Source of the DNA: an uncultured bacterium
GTDB taxonomy: Bacteria > Verrucomicrobiota > Kiritimatiellia > RFP12 > UBA1067
Direction: 5' to 3'
Assembly (NCBI GenBank): GCA_902779075.1
Contig: CACZAK010000029.1
Location: 1 to 64,000 of the forward strand
DNA length: 64,000 nucleotides
In this document: piece after piece, positions 54,539-63,759 of the stretch
How the letters are laid out: each line of letters begins with the position of its first letter
Numbering within the stretch: the stretch's first letter is position 1
Made by a program: the position numbers and the translations under genes
Notes under the pieces: generated by a model
Told to the model about the DNA's origin: nothing
The model's input: only the letters and a program-made list of their open reading frames with translations
Databases searched by the model: none

Positions 54539-55302
54539 ACGAGGTCCTCCGCCCTGAACACCGGTCCTTCCACACAGCAGCGCGAGTTTCCGCGCACCGT
54601 CTTCTGTATGCAGGCGTAACACGCTCCGACGCCGCAGACCATGTGCCGGTCCATCGAGATCCAGCCCGGCATCTTCGCAGCCACGGCGCGGTCGGCGACG
54701 GCCTTCAGGAGGCCATCCGGACCACACGTGAAGAGTTCAAAAGTTTCGCCCCGCGCGCGCAAGCCGTCCAACACCGCGTCGAGCGGCCCCGTCACGAAAC
54801 CCTTCTCGCCCGCGCTGCCGTCATTCGTCGCGATGCGCACATCCACGTCGAGTGCGGCGAAGCGGTCGAGCGCGAGCAGGTCGTCCTTAGTGCGTCCACC
54901 CACGAACAGAATCGCGCGCGGATCATTCAGGCGCTTCGCGAGAAAGTGGAGCGGCGCCACGCCGTAGCCGCCGCCCACAAGAAGCGGCACGCCCTTCGAC
55001 GACGAGGGGAAGCCGTGTCCGAGCGGCCCCATAACCTCCACCGTATCGCCCACAAGCACCTTTGAGAGCGCCGCCGTACCGCGGCCCACGACCTTGTAGA
55101 GCAGCGTCACGCGGCCCGCGTCAGCGTCGAACACGCTGAAGGGACGCCGCAGGGCGGTCGACTCCAGACCCGGCACGCGCACATGAACGAACTGCCCCGG
55201 CGTGAGATCTGCCGCGAGACGTGGCGCCTCCAGTACGAGGAAACGGTACCCCGGCCCGGCATCCTCGTGTGAGGCTACAACTGATTTTTCATTGATTGCC
55301 AT
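54532..55302 (-). CDS. pyrK: Dihydroorotate dehydrogenase electron-transfer subunit
   Basis: The FAD and [2Fe-2S] partner of class 1B PyrD, linking orotate formation to NAD+. The 256-residue protein shows the FAD-binding RRPFSVFDADAGRVTLLYKV, the NAD-binding PLLVGGGYGVAPLHFLAKRL and CGPDGLLKAV. The iron-sulfur cysteines are in MVCGVGACYACIQK plus a later RCCVEGP. It overlaps pyrD by 7 bp and the ileS stop by one base, so the three genes are translationally coupled. Confidence 0.95.
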   Translation of the reverse strand: MAINEKSVVASHEDAGPGYRFLVLEAPRLAADLTPGQFVHVRVPGLESTALRRPFSVFDADAGRVTLLYKVVGRGTAALSKVLVGDTVEVMGPLGHGFPSSSKGVPLLVGGGYGVAPLHFLAKRLNDPRAILFVGGRTKDDLLALDRFAALDVDVRIATNDGSAGEKGFVTGPLDAVLDGLRARGETFELFTCGPDGLLKAVADRAVAAKMPGWISMDRHMVCGVGACYACIQKTVRGNSRCCVEGPVFRAEDLVW

Positions 55303-58300
55303 TACGCCTCAGCCTTCCCCACAAGGATCTTCGCGGCGTGTCCGTTGAGGTCAACTGACTTCGCCTCGCCGCATGCGGCGAAATCAAGCGCGACGGCAAG
55401 CGTCTCGGCCGTCACGTAGTCGCGATGCGCCTCAATCGCCGCCTTCAGCTCGTCGTCCGCCTCCACCGTCACGCGGATGCGCTGCGTGACCTCGTAGTCG
55501 GCTTCCTTGCGCATCGCCTGCACGTGGCTCACGAATTCGCGGGCGAGGCCCTCGGCCACAAGCTCGGGCGTGAGCGCGGTTTCAAGGCCCACCACCACGG
55601 GGCCATCGGAGGCCACCACGAGGCCGGCCTTCGGGGAGCGGGTGACGAGCACATCTTCGGGTGCGATCTCGACACCCTCGATGACCTTAGTCTCACCGTT
55701 CCCCGTTCCCCATTCCCCGTTCCCCATCGCCGCGATGGCGGCCGCCACGGCCTTCATCTTCGGGCCGCATTTCTTGCCAAGGGTCTTGAAGTTCGCCTTG
55801 TAGGAAACGTCGCAGAGCTCCGTTTCGTCGGCGACGAACTGCACGGCCTTCACGTTCAGCTCGTCCTCGATGAGCGATTCAAGACCCTTCACGTCGCCGC
55901 CGGCCACCTTCAGGACGGAGAGCGGCTGGCGCACCTTGAGGTCGTTGTCGGCGCGGAGGCGCCGTCCGAGCTCCACCACGGCCTGCACGTCGGCCATGCG
56001 GCGCTCGAGGTCGAGGTCGCGCGCGGCGGCGTTCGCCGTCGGGAAGTCGCACAGGTGCACGGATTCGGGGTCGCCCTCGCCCTTGAGGTTGCGGTAGATT
56101 TCCTCCGCGATGAACGGCGTGAACGGCGCGGCAACCTTCGCGAGTTGCACGAGCACGTAGCGGAGCGTGCGGTAGGCGCAGAGCTTGTCGCCGTCGTTCT
56201 GCGACTTCCAGAAGCGGCGGCGCGAGCGGCGGATGTACCAGTTCGTGAGATCCTCGATGAACTTCACGAACGGACGCACCGAGCGTTGCAGGTCGTAGAC
56301 GTCCATCGCCGCCGTCACGTCGGCGATCAGCGTTTCCATCGAGGAAACAATCCAGCGGTCAAGCACGTTGTCGCTTTCGGGGAAGCGCACTTCCGCGTCA
56401 GCGAATCCATCCACGTTCGCGTAGGTCACGAAGAACGAGTAGGCGTTCCAGAGCGGGATGAGGATGTCGCGCATGAGCTGCTTCACGCCGTTCTCGGAGA
56501 ACTTGAGGTTCTCGGCGCGTACGACGGGCGAGTAGATCATGTAGAGGCGGATTGCGTCGGCCCCGTACGTATCAAGCATCTTCGTGGGGTCGGGGTAGTT
56601 CTTGAGGCGCTTCGACATCTTCTTGCCGTCTTCGGCGAGCACGAGACCGTTCACGATCACGTTGCGGTACGGCGACTTGTCGAAGAGGCACGTGCCGAGC
56701 ACCATGAGCGTGTAGAACCAGCCGCGGGTCTGATCGAGGCCCTCGGCGATGAAATCGGCGGGGAAGAAATCGACAACGGACGGGGGCTCTGGCGCCCCCG
56801 AACCCCGCCCAAGGTTGCCGCCTTCGGCGGCTTCACCCATATAATGCTGCTGCGCATACGGCATCGAACCGCTCTCGAACCAGCAGTCGAGCACTTCGGG
56901 GGTGCGGTGGTAGGTCTTGCCGTCCTTCTTGATCACGATCTTGTCAATGAAGTGCTTGTGGAGGTCTGTCACCTTCTCGCCGGAGAGCGCCTCCAGCTCG
57001 GCGACGGAGCCCACGCAGATCATGTCGGAGGGGTCGGCGTCGTTCACCCACACCGGGATGCAGCTGCCCCAGAAGCGGTTGCGCGAGATGTTCCAGTCGC
57101 GCGCCTCCTCGAGCCAGTTGCCGAAACGCTTCTCGCCCACGTAGTCGGGCGTCCAGTGCACGGTGGCGTTGTTCTTCGCGAGGCGCTCGTGAAGATCCTC
57201 CACGCGCACATACCAGGCGTCGATCGCGCGATAGATGAGCGGGGTGTCGGTGCGGTCGCAGAACGGGTAGGAGTGGACGATCGTCGCCTGGTGGACGAGC
57301 TTGCCCTCGGCCTTGAGGCGCTTGATGATGTCCTTGTCGCAGTCCTTGCAGAAGCGGCCCGCGTACTCGGGCACTGCGTCCGTGAAGGCGCAAGCGTCGT
57401 CGAGCGGATCGGCGAACGCGGTGATCCCCGCCTCCTTGCACACGCGGAAGTCGTCCTCGCCGTAGGCGGGGGCGATGTGGACGAGGCCCACGCCGTCGTC
57501 CGTCGTCACGTAGTCGTCGTTCAGCACCTGGAACGCGCCCTCGGCGCGCTTCTCCGCGAAGTACGGGAACATCGGCTCGTACTGCACGCCTTTCAGCGCA
57601 CTGCCCTTGAACTCGACCACAACCTCGTACTGCTCTGGTTTCTTGAAGATGTGAGGCAGACGGGCCTTGGCCATCACGTAGATCGGGCGCGCGTCGTCAG
57701 TGAGGTCGCGTACGGCCACGTAGTCGATGCTCGCGCCCGCACAAATCGCAAGGTTCTCCGGGAGGGTCCAGGGGGTGGTGGTCCAGATGAGGAGGTAAAG
57801 CGGAGTGTCATCTAGCTTTTCTAGCACACCTAGCTTTTCTAGGAAGGCCTGCCCATCGATCACCTTCACCCGCACCGTCACGGTCGGGTCCTGCACGTCC
57901 TTGTAGTTGCTGCCGGCCTCGAAGTTGGAGAGCGGCGTGGAGAGCTTCCACGAATACGGCATGATGCGGTGGCTCTTGTAGACGCGTCCCTGGTTCCAGA
58001 GCTGCTTGAACACCCACCAGATCGTCTCCATGAAGTCGGGGTTCATGGTCTTGTAGTCGTTGTCGAAATCGACCCAGCGGCCCATGCGCGTGACGGTCTT
58101 GCGCCACTCGCTGACGTACTTCAGCACCATCGAGCGGCATTGCTCGTTGAACTTGTCGACTCCGATTTTCTTGATCTCGGGCGCGCCGGCGATGCCAAGC
58201 GCCTCCTGCGCGAGCGCCTCGATCGGGAGACCGTGCGTATCCCAGCCGAAGCGGCGCTCCACGTACTTGCCGCGCATCGTCTGATAGCGCGGCACGATGT

Positions 58301-58499
58301 CCTTGATCGTGCCCGCGAGCAGATGCCCGTAGTGCGGCAGGCCCGTCGCGAACGGAGGACCGTCGTAGAACGTGTAGCGTCCCTTGCCCTTGTTGCGGTC
58401 CAGCGACTTCTTGAACACGTCGCCTTCCGCCCAGTATTTCAGGATTCCTTCCTCCATCTGGGGGAACTGGACCTTGTTGGACACCGGTTTAAACATCAT
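55302..58499 (-). CDS. ileS: Isoleucyl-tRNA synthetase, type-2-like, with in-frame insertions
   Basis: Charges tRNA-Ile with isoleucine. About 1,065 residues, a length and pattern typical of the eukaryote-like type-2 group. The HIGH-type motif is GLPHYGHLLAGT, the editing domain has LLIWTTTPWTLPENL, and the KMSKS-type motif is DGKKMSKRLKNY. An ATG at 58499 or 58496 with GGAG upstream fits better than the upstream TTG. Three odd insertions break conserved regions: FLEKLGVLEKLDD near residue 217-228 before the editing core, EAAEGGNLGRGSGAPEPPS near 552-572 before FFPADFIAEGLDQT, and MGNGEWGTGNGE near 924-936. All three are in frame and lie where relatives have short loops. It is first in the ileS-pyrK-pyrD order. 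Confidence 0.95.
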   Translation of the reverse strand: MMFKPVSNKVQFPQMEEGILKYWAEGDVFKKSLDRNKGKGRYTFYDGPPFATGLPHYGHLLAGTIKDIVPRYQTMRGKYVERRFGWDTHGLPIEALAQEALGIAGAPEIKKIGVDKFNEQCRSMVLKYVSEWRKTVTRMGRWVDFDNDYKTMNPDFMETIWWVFKQLWNQGRVYKSHRIMPYSWKLSTPLSNFEAGSNYKDVQDPTVTVRVKVIDGQAFLEKLGVLEKLDDTPLYLLIWTTTPWTLPENLAICAGASIDYVAVRDLTDDARPIYVMAKARLPHIFKKPEQYEVVVEFKGSALKGVQYEPMFPYFAEKRAEGAFQVLNDDYVTTDDGVGLVHIAPAYGEDDFRVCKEAGITAFADPLDDACAFTDAVPEYAGRFCKDCDKDIIKRLKAEGKLVHQATIVHSYPFCDRTDTPLIYRAIDAWYVRVEDLHERLAKNNATVHWTPDYVGEKRFGNWLEEARDWNISRNRFWGSCIPVWVNDADPSDMICVGSVAELEALSGEKVTDLHKHFIDKIVIKKDGKTYHRTPEVLDCWFESGSMPYAQQHYMGEAAEGGNLGRGSGAPEPPSVVDFFPADFIAEGLDQTRGWFYTLMVLGTCLFDKSPYRNVIVNGLVLAEDGKKMSKRLKNYPDPTKMLDTYGADAIRLYMIYSPVVRAENLKFSENGVKQLMRDILIPLWNAYSFFVTYANVDGFADAEVRFPESDNVLDRWIVSSMETLIADVTAAMDVYDLQRSVRPFVKFIEDLTNWYIRRSRRRFWKSQNDGDKLCAYRTLRYVLVQLAKVAAPFTPFIAEEIYRNLKGEGDPESVHLCDFPTANAAARDLDLERRMADVQAVVELGRRLRADNDLKVRQPLSVLKVAGGDVKGLESLIEDELNVKAVQFVADETELCDVSYKANFKTLGKKCGPKMKAVAAAIAAMGNGEWGTGNGETKVIEGVEIAPEDVLVTRSPKAGLVVASDGPVVVGLETALTPELVAEGLAREFVSHVQAMRKEADYEVTQRIRVTVEADDELKAAIEAHRDYVTAETLAVALDFAACGEAKSVDLNGHAAKILVGKAEA

Positions 58500-58589
58500 T
58501 TTCTCCAAATCTGTGTAAAACGCCTATAGTATACCACAAAGACGTCCGTATACCAACACCCGCCCTTAGGGCGTTGTTGCGCCGGCACG

Positions 58590-58847
58590 TCAGTACATCT
58601 TCTCGTACTCGCCCTTCTGCACCTTCTTCAGACAGGAGAAGCCCGCGCGTTTGGCACGGTAGTGCAGGTCGGTCTGCGAATGGCCGAGCCCTGGGGCCTG
58701 TATTACGCGGAAAATCGGAGCGCCGCAATCGGGGCATACGGTGAGTTTGGGATCGTTGATCGACTGGGCGATCTCGAAACCCGCGCTGCACTTCGCGCAT
58801 CCTTTAGACCCTTCCTTCACCTCGTAGACGTACATCGGCATGGCCAC
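58590..58847 (-). CDS. FmdB-like zinc-ribbon protein
   Basis: An 85-residue protein with a single zinc ribbon: GCAKCSAGFEIAQSINDPKL followed by CPDCGAPIFRVI. That is the two-CxxC, FE..QS..D pattern of the FmdB/CxxC_CxxC_SSSS putative regulator family. The start may be at 58847 or at a Met three codons on (MYVYEV), the more usual family start. It follows folE by 4 bp in the same direction. The function of this family is not established. Confidence 0.85.
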   Translation of the reverse strand: MAMPMYVYEVKEGSKGCAKCSAGFEIAQSINDPKLTVCPDCGAPIFRVIQAPGLGHSQTDLHYRAKRAGFSCLKKVQKGEYEKMY

Positions 58848-58851
58848 ATCC

Positions 58852-59439
58852 TCACTTAGCGAGCGACAGGAACTCCTGCCGCACCTTCTCGTCCTCGCGG
58901 AAACTACCGAGCATGGCGGACGTAATCATCTCGGAATTCTGTTTCTCAACGCCCCGCATCATCATGCAGAGATGCCTGCATCGGAACACCACGCCCACGC
59001 CCTCCGCGCCGGATGCATCCTGAATCGCCTCCGCCACTTGCTCGGTCAGCCGCTCCTGTATCTGCAGACGGCGCGCGAAGCAGTCCACGATGCGGGCGAT
59101 CTTCGAGACGCCCAGCACCTTGCCGCGCGCGATGTATCCCACCGCGCACGTGCCGAAGAACGGCAGCAGATGGTGCTCGCACATCGAGTAGACCTCGATG
59201 TCCCGCAGCACGATCATGTGGTTCGCACCAGTCTCGAAGACGGCGTTGTTCAGTACGCCCCTCGGCGTCTGGCGGTAGCCGCGCGTGAGGAAAGCAAGGG
59301 ACTTCGCCACGCGCGACGGCGTCTTCAGCAGCCCTTCGCGCCCGGGATCCTCGCCCAGTTCCACGAGGAGCTGGCGCACGAGCGACGCGATTTTGCGTTC
59401 GTCCGGTTCACGGACTTCTGTCTTCTTCATTTTTCGCAT
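58852..59439 (-). CDS. folE: GTP cyclohydrolase I
   Basis: Converts GTP to dihydroneopterin triphosphate, the entry step of folate or tetrahydropterin synthesis. The 195-residue protein has the zinc and catalytic motifs [15 protein letters not shown] and [18 protein letters not shown], with [20 protein letters not shown] between them. The usual VEAEHLCM is CRHLCM here, which keeps the active-site His and Cys. Length is typical. A start three codons in is possible. It lies 12 bp after the kinase stop and 4 bp before the zinc-ribbon gene. Confidence 0.95.
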   Translation of the reverse strand: MRKMKKTEVREPDERKIASLVRQLLVELGEDPGREGLLKTPSRVAKSLAFLTRGYRQTPRGVLNNAVFETGANHMIVLRDIEVYSMCEHHLLPFFGTCAVGYIARGKVLGVSKIARIVDCFARRLQIQERLTEQVAEAIQDASGAEGVGVVFRCRHLCMMMRGVEKQNSEMITSAMLGSFREDEKVRQEFLSLAK

Positions 59440-59451
59440 GGCGGTATTCTA

Positions 59452-60954
59452 TCAAACGTCCGCCCGCGCCGCAACTGCCCACTCGCCGAGCTTTTCGGTG
59501 AGCGCGCACCAGCGGACGTAGCGGCGGGCGTAGTCGGCGGCGGATTCGGCGTCCGGCGAGGCCTCCGCATCGGCGCGCGAAATCGTCTCGAGGATCGAGA
59601 AGTCGTCCCACACGCCCGCGCCAACGCCCGCCACGAGAGCCGCGCCGAGTGCGGCCGCCTGCTGCCCGATCGCGGCACGCGCCACGCGGCGGCCGTAGAC
59701 GTCCGCATAGATCTGACGCCACAGCGGCGAGTTCGCGCCGCCGCCCACGAGCGTAAGCGGCTCTGCGACCGGCGCAAGACGCGCCAACTCGTCAAGCGCG
59801 TTACGGAGCCCGAACGCCACCCCCTCCATCACGGCGCGGATCACGTCGCCGCGCGTGTGCCGGAGGTCGAGGTTCGCGAACGCGCCGCGCAGCGCCGGCG
59901 TCGGGTCGAGCGAACTGCCGCCCGCGAGCGACGGGTTGAAGTAGAGGTCGTGCGCGCCGCGGCCCGCCTTCTCCGCCTCGGCGTCCATCGCCACGAAGTC
60001 CATCCCGCCGCACAGCACGTCGCGACACCACGTGTGCGACGTCCCCGCCGAGAAGATGGCGAGCGCGGAGGCGTACTGTCCCGGCACCACGTGGTCGAAC
60101 ACGTAGGGACGCGTCGCGACGTCGAGAAGCGGCTTCGCGGAGGAGACGGCAATCCACGCCGACGACCCGAGCGAGCAGTACGCCCGCCCTTCCCGCCACG
60201 CACCCGCACCGAGCGCCATGCAGGAGTTGTCCACGCCGCCAGCCACCACCTTCACGTCCTGCGGCAGCCCCAGCTCGCGCGCGGCGTCCGGCGTGAGCGC
60301 GCCGAGTACCTGCGTGGCGGGGACGATCTCGGGGAAGAGCTCGCGCGGCAGGCCGGAGGCGGCAATCAGCCCTTCGTCATACCGCCGCGCCGCGAGGTCG
60401 TACACGCCCGTGCCGGAGGCGTAGGAGAAATCCGTCGCCCGCACGCCGCAGAGACGGTAGTTGATGTAGTCCTTCGTACCGAGGATCGTCACGGCGCGTC
60501 CGAACCATTCCGGCTCGTGCGCGCGGAACCACATCAATTTGAACACCGAATAGAGCGCGGCCGGGAACCCGTTGCCCGTCTTCATGTACCACGCCTCCTC
60601 CGGCACCTCGCGGAAGAACGCCTGCGCCTCTGCGCCCGCGCGCGAGTCGCTCCAGATCGGCACCGTGGGACGCAACAGGTTGCCCGCCGCGTCGAGCGGG
60701 ACCACGCCGAGGGAGTGTCCGGAGATGCCGAGCGCACGCACGCGCTTCATCTTCTCCTCGCCCGCCTGTTCGGCGAGGAGACGCGTGGAACGTACAGTCG
60801 CGCGCCACCAGTCCTCGGGGGACTGCTCGTGGAAACCGCTCGCGGGATAGGTCGTCTCGTAGGCGTCGAAGCCGGACGCCACGCACGTGCCGTCCGCGCC
60901 GTACAGGGAGGCCTTGATGCCGCCCGTTCCAAAATCGTATGCGATGATGTACAT
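59452..60954 (-). CDS. FGGY-family carbohydrate kinase (xylulokinase-like)
   Basis: A 500-residue sugar kinase. It begins MYIIAYDFGTGGIKASLYGA, the phosphate-1 motif of the FGGY family, and contains GISGHSLGVVPLDAAGNLLR, VVAGGVDNSCMALGAGAWRE, the GSSAWI segment, and the adenosine motif PLTLVGGGANSPLWRQIYAD. The start at 60954 has AAGGA seven bases upstream. As sequenced, the preceding GH38-like gene reads through into it without a stop, because of an eight-base A run just before the kinase start. With one A fewer, the upstream gene would end at TGA and this gene would start independently. The sugar is not determined; xylulose, rhamnulose and related ketoses are the usual substrates. Confidence 0.88.
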   Translation of the reverse strand: MYIIAYDFGTGGIKASLYGADGTCVASGFDAYETTYPASGFHEQSPEDWWRATVRSTRLLAEQAGEEKMKRVRALGISGHSLGVVPLDAAGNLLRPTVPIWSDSRAGAEAQAFFREVPEEAWYMKTGNGFPAALYSVFKLMWFRAHEPEWFGRAVTILGTKDYINYRLCGVRATDFSYASGTGVYDLAARRYDEGLIAASGLPRELFPEIVPATQVLGALTPDAARELGLPQDVKVVAGGVDNSCMALGAGAWREGRAYCSLGSSAWIAVSSAKPLLDVATRPYVFDHVVPGQYASALAIFSAGTSHTWCRDVLCGGMDFVAMDAEAEKAGRGAHDLYFNPSLAGGSSLDPTPALRGAFANLDLRHTRGDVIRAVMEGVAFGLRNALDELARLAPVAEPLTLVGGGANSPLWRQIYADVYGRRVARAAIGQQAAALGAALVAGVGAGVWDDFSILETISRADAEASPDAESAADYARRYVRWCALTEKLGEWAVAARADV

Positions 60955-60965
60955 TTGATGATCCT

Positions 60966-63708
60966 TCATTTTTTTTGTTTCGGAAAGAATGAAACTCTTC
61001 GGCGCCCACGCGCCGAGCATAAAGGTGAAGCTGCCGTTCTTTACGGCAATTGGCTCGCCGGCGATTTCACCGCGCAGGTTCACCGGCTGCGCCGTGGCTG
61101 CCTTCATGCCCGGCGGCAACGTAACCGTGATTTCGCCGCCATTGCCCGCCTGCTCCCATACGCGCAGCACGGTTCCCTCTCCATCAGGATTCGGGCAGAA
61201 CGCCGTCACGCGCACCCCCTTCCGCGACAGCGCCACACCACTTGCAACACTGGGACAACGGGCATCTTGCCCGTTGCCCGCCGCGAACGCGGCGACGGCG
61301 GGCTGGCGGATCTCCCACGCGGGCGTGAACACCGTCTGCTCCTCGTCCGCGCCGTGGGCGACGGGATAGACGCGCAGCGAGGCCGACCATGAGCCTGGAA
61401 TCCATAGCGGGAAGTTCGTGTTCCACTGGTTGTTGTAGAGGTTCGCGAACACCTCCGACTCCGTCGGCACGTAGTCCGGCTCGTAGCGCCAGAGCCCCGG
61501 CCTTCCAAGGCTCCAGAGCGGCAAGTCGGCGGACACCACGCCCACGCCCGCGCCGCCGGGGCCGCTCCGCACTGTAATCGCACGGTCCGCGCAGAGGATG
61601 TCCTTGTTCCCGCCGAAGATGATGTCCTTCGTGGGGTCGATCGTGCCGCCGATGCGTCCGACGCGGAACGACGGCCCCTCTACGTTGAACGGAAGACACA
61701 ACCAGCCACCCTCGGGAATCGGATCGGGCGTCTTGTCTTCCACGCGCCACGTGATGTCCACGCACGGCAGATGGTCCGGAAACGAGAAGCGCATCTCATA
61801 CGCCTTGGCGAGGCCCTTTGTGTCGTCGGGCGTCATCACCACCTCCACGCCCAGCGGCGAGCACTTCATGCGCGCGCGCCAGCCGGACGGCGTGATCGCG
61901 GCATACGGCGAATGCGCGACGTCCGGCATCCCCGGCTTGCTGAGTCCGTCGTTCTTCTCGCGCTCGTTGTAGATCTTCGAGTAGCGGCCCACTTCGTTGC
62001 GGCTGAAGCGCTCGTGCAGGAACTGCCCGAGGACGTGTCCGCCCTGCTTCACGAGCTCGCGCCCGGTCGCATTCTCGACGAGCGAAGAAATGCCGCCCTT
62101 CTCCAGATCAAACTTAACGGTAAAGTGGCGGAACTTTTTGATTTGTCCATGTAGAACATGTAGATCATTTTGATTTTCTACATGTTTTACCTGTTCTCCA
62201 TGGACAACATAAGTCTTGTAGCCGCCGGCCGGAAGGCCCTTTGCAAGGAACCTCACCTTTTTACCCTCCCTCACCGCATTTGGTAGGGACGCCTCGCCGA
62301 GGCGTCCGCCCTCCGGCATCTCCACCTCTACCACGGCGTCGCGCACATACGGCAGCGGATTGAACACCACCACGCGCGGGCCTGCCACGTCAACGCTCCG
62401 CGCAAGCGCCTCCATGCGCGCCCGGATGCCGTCCTGTGCCGCCTTGCACGCACGGCGCGCGTAGTCCGCATGGTACTGGAACGATTCGTCGAACTCCTTG
62501 TATTCGCCGGAGTCGTAGCGCTGGCGCCAGCCGGGACGGTACAGCCGCGGACCGCGCACGCGGAAGCCGGCGAGCCCCCAGGTGTGTTCCGAGTAGAGGC
62601 CGGAGTCGCGGTAGGCACGTTCCAGGAGTTCCGCGACGGGCTCGGTCGCGACGCCGAACGCCCGCAGCGTGGTATCAAGCTGTCCAAGCGTGACGAGGTC
62701 GCCGACGGTGCGGCGGTGGATGGCCGTCGCCTCGGGCAGGGTCATCATGCCGTGGATCCACGTATCGGGCATGTCGCCGCGCACAACGGGCAGGGACGGA
62801 TGCGCCTTCTCCTCCGCGATGATGGCGTCCGCGAATTCGTCGGGGTTGCCAAAACGCACATTGATGCCGGGGAGCTGTTGCCTCGCCTTGCGCAGGATAT
62901 TGTCCACTTCCTTCCGCGACATCGGGCCGGCGTTGTCGCCCCGCATGTAGTAGGCGAGCCACGTCTTGTGCCGCCACCCCTTGGGCGGTGTCACGCTACC
63001 GCCGCCCATCCATCCGTATTTGGGCGAGTATCCAAGCAGAATACGTGAACCGTCAGGGCCCTCCCACCAGCAGAGCGTCGGAATCTTTTCCACCACGGAC
63101 TTGGGCTTGCTGCACGGGTTGCTGCCCAGATGCAGGAACTTCACGCCGGCGTGGGCGAGCAGCGTGGGCATCACCCATGCGTGCTCCGGCACGTCCGTCT
63201 GCTTCGCATAGCGCGGCAGATCGAAGCCGAACTTCCGCGAGAGGTTCGAACCGTATGAGAACATCCGCACCAGTTCTTCGGCATCCGAGGCCTCCGTCTC
63301 GCTCGTGAACGGCAGCGCATGCCACATCAGGCGGCGCTGGCGCACGGCATCCTCGATCTTGGCCCGACGTTCGGGGGAATACTGTCCGTTCAGGATCGCG
63401 TCGGTCAGCCAAGCCGGCAGCGTCCAGCGCACGCGGAGGTCGGGCGGCATCGTCCGGTCGGAATCGAACAGCGCCAGCGCCTTGTCCATGTATGACGTCC
63501 TGTACAGCTTGACCAGTTCGGGGACAGTGTGCGTGTAACCCACGTCGAGGTGGCACTTCGTGACGATGATCACCTCCTCGAGGTTCGGCCAGTCGGGCGA
63601 CCTGCGCTCCGCCGCCTTCTTGGCGAGATCGCTTTCAGCGCCCAGCGCCGCCGATGCGCCAAGCGCCATCGCCGCCACAATAGCTACTTGTCCAATTTTA
63701 TTCGTCAT
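60966..63708 (-). CDS. Secreted glycosyl hydrolase, GH38-like
   Basis: About 914 residues from the ATG at 63708 (MTNKIGQVAIVAAMALGASA), with AAGGA upstream and a clear signal peptide ending LGAES. The N-terminal domain starts IIVTKCHLDVGYTHTVPELV, resembling the HxD metal motif of GH38 alpha-mannosidases and of the related DUF5054 group. It continues through VMPTLLAHAGVKFLHLGSNP and DMPDTWIHGMMTLPEA. A large C-terminal beta-rich part follows (FLHERFSRNEVGRYSKIYNE, DHLPCVDITWRVEDKTPDP). Three palindromic elements are translated within it. No stop is present before the kinase gene; the eight-A run at 60969-60976 (T on the plus strand) is one base too long to give TGA at 60966-60968. Confidence 0.85.
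61256..61276. repeat. Palindrome inside the GH38-like gene
   Basis: The arms CAACGGGCA and TGCCCGTTG surround TCT. Translated in frame as GNGQDARCPS, between AAFAA and VASGVAL. Confidence 0.65.
62143..62207. repeat. AT-rich 65-bp nested palindrome inside the GH38-like gene
   Basis: Outer arms TTGTCCATG and CATGGACAA, and inner arms AACATGTAGA and TCTACATGTT. Base composition is far more AT-rich than the gene around it. Translated in frame as VVHGEQVKHVENQNDLHVLH. Confidence 0.8.
62281..62310. repeat. GGTAGGG palindromic element inside the GH38-like gene
   Basis: Exactly 30 bp: TGGTAGGGACGCCTC, GCC, then GAGGCGTCCGCC. Translated in frame as EGGRLGEASLPN. Confidence 0.85.
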
Positions 63709-63759
63709 ATCTTTGTTTCCTTTCTTTAAGAACAACCTGTGGGGACAGCCCCCGAACAT

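Noticed and set aside
55425..57815. Plus-strand open frame of nearly 800 codons
   Set aside because: It is entirely antisense to ileS, His/Arg-rich in the way expected from GC-rich complementary codons, and has no family features.
58840..61392. Plus-strand open frame of 850 codons
   Set aside because: It is antisense to folE, the kinase and the GH38-like gene and has arginine/histidine-rich low-information composition.
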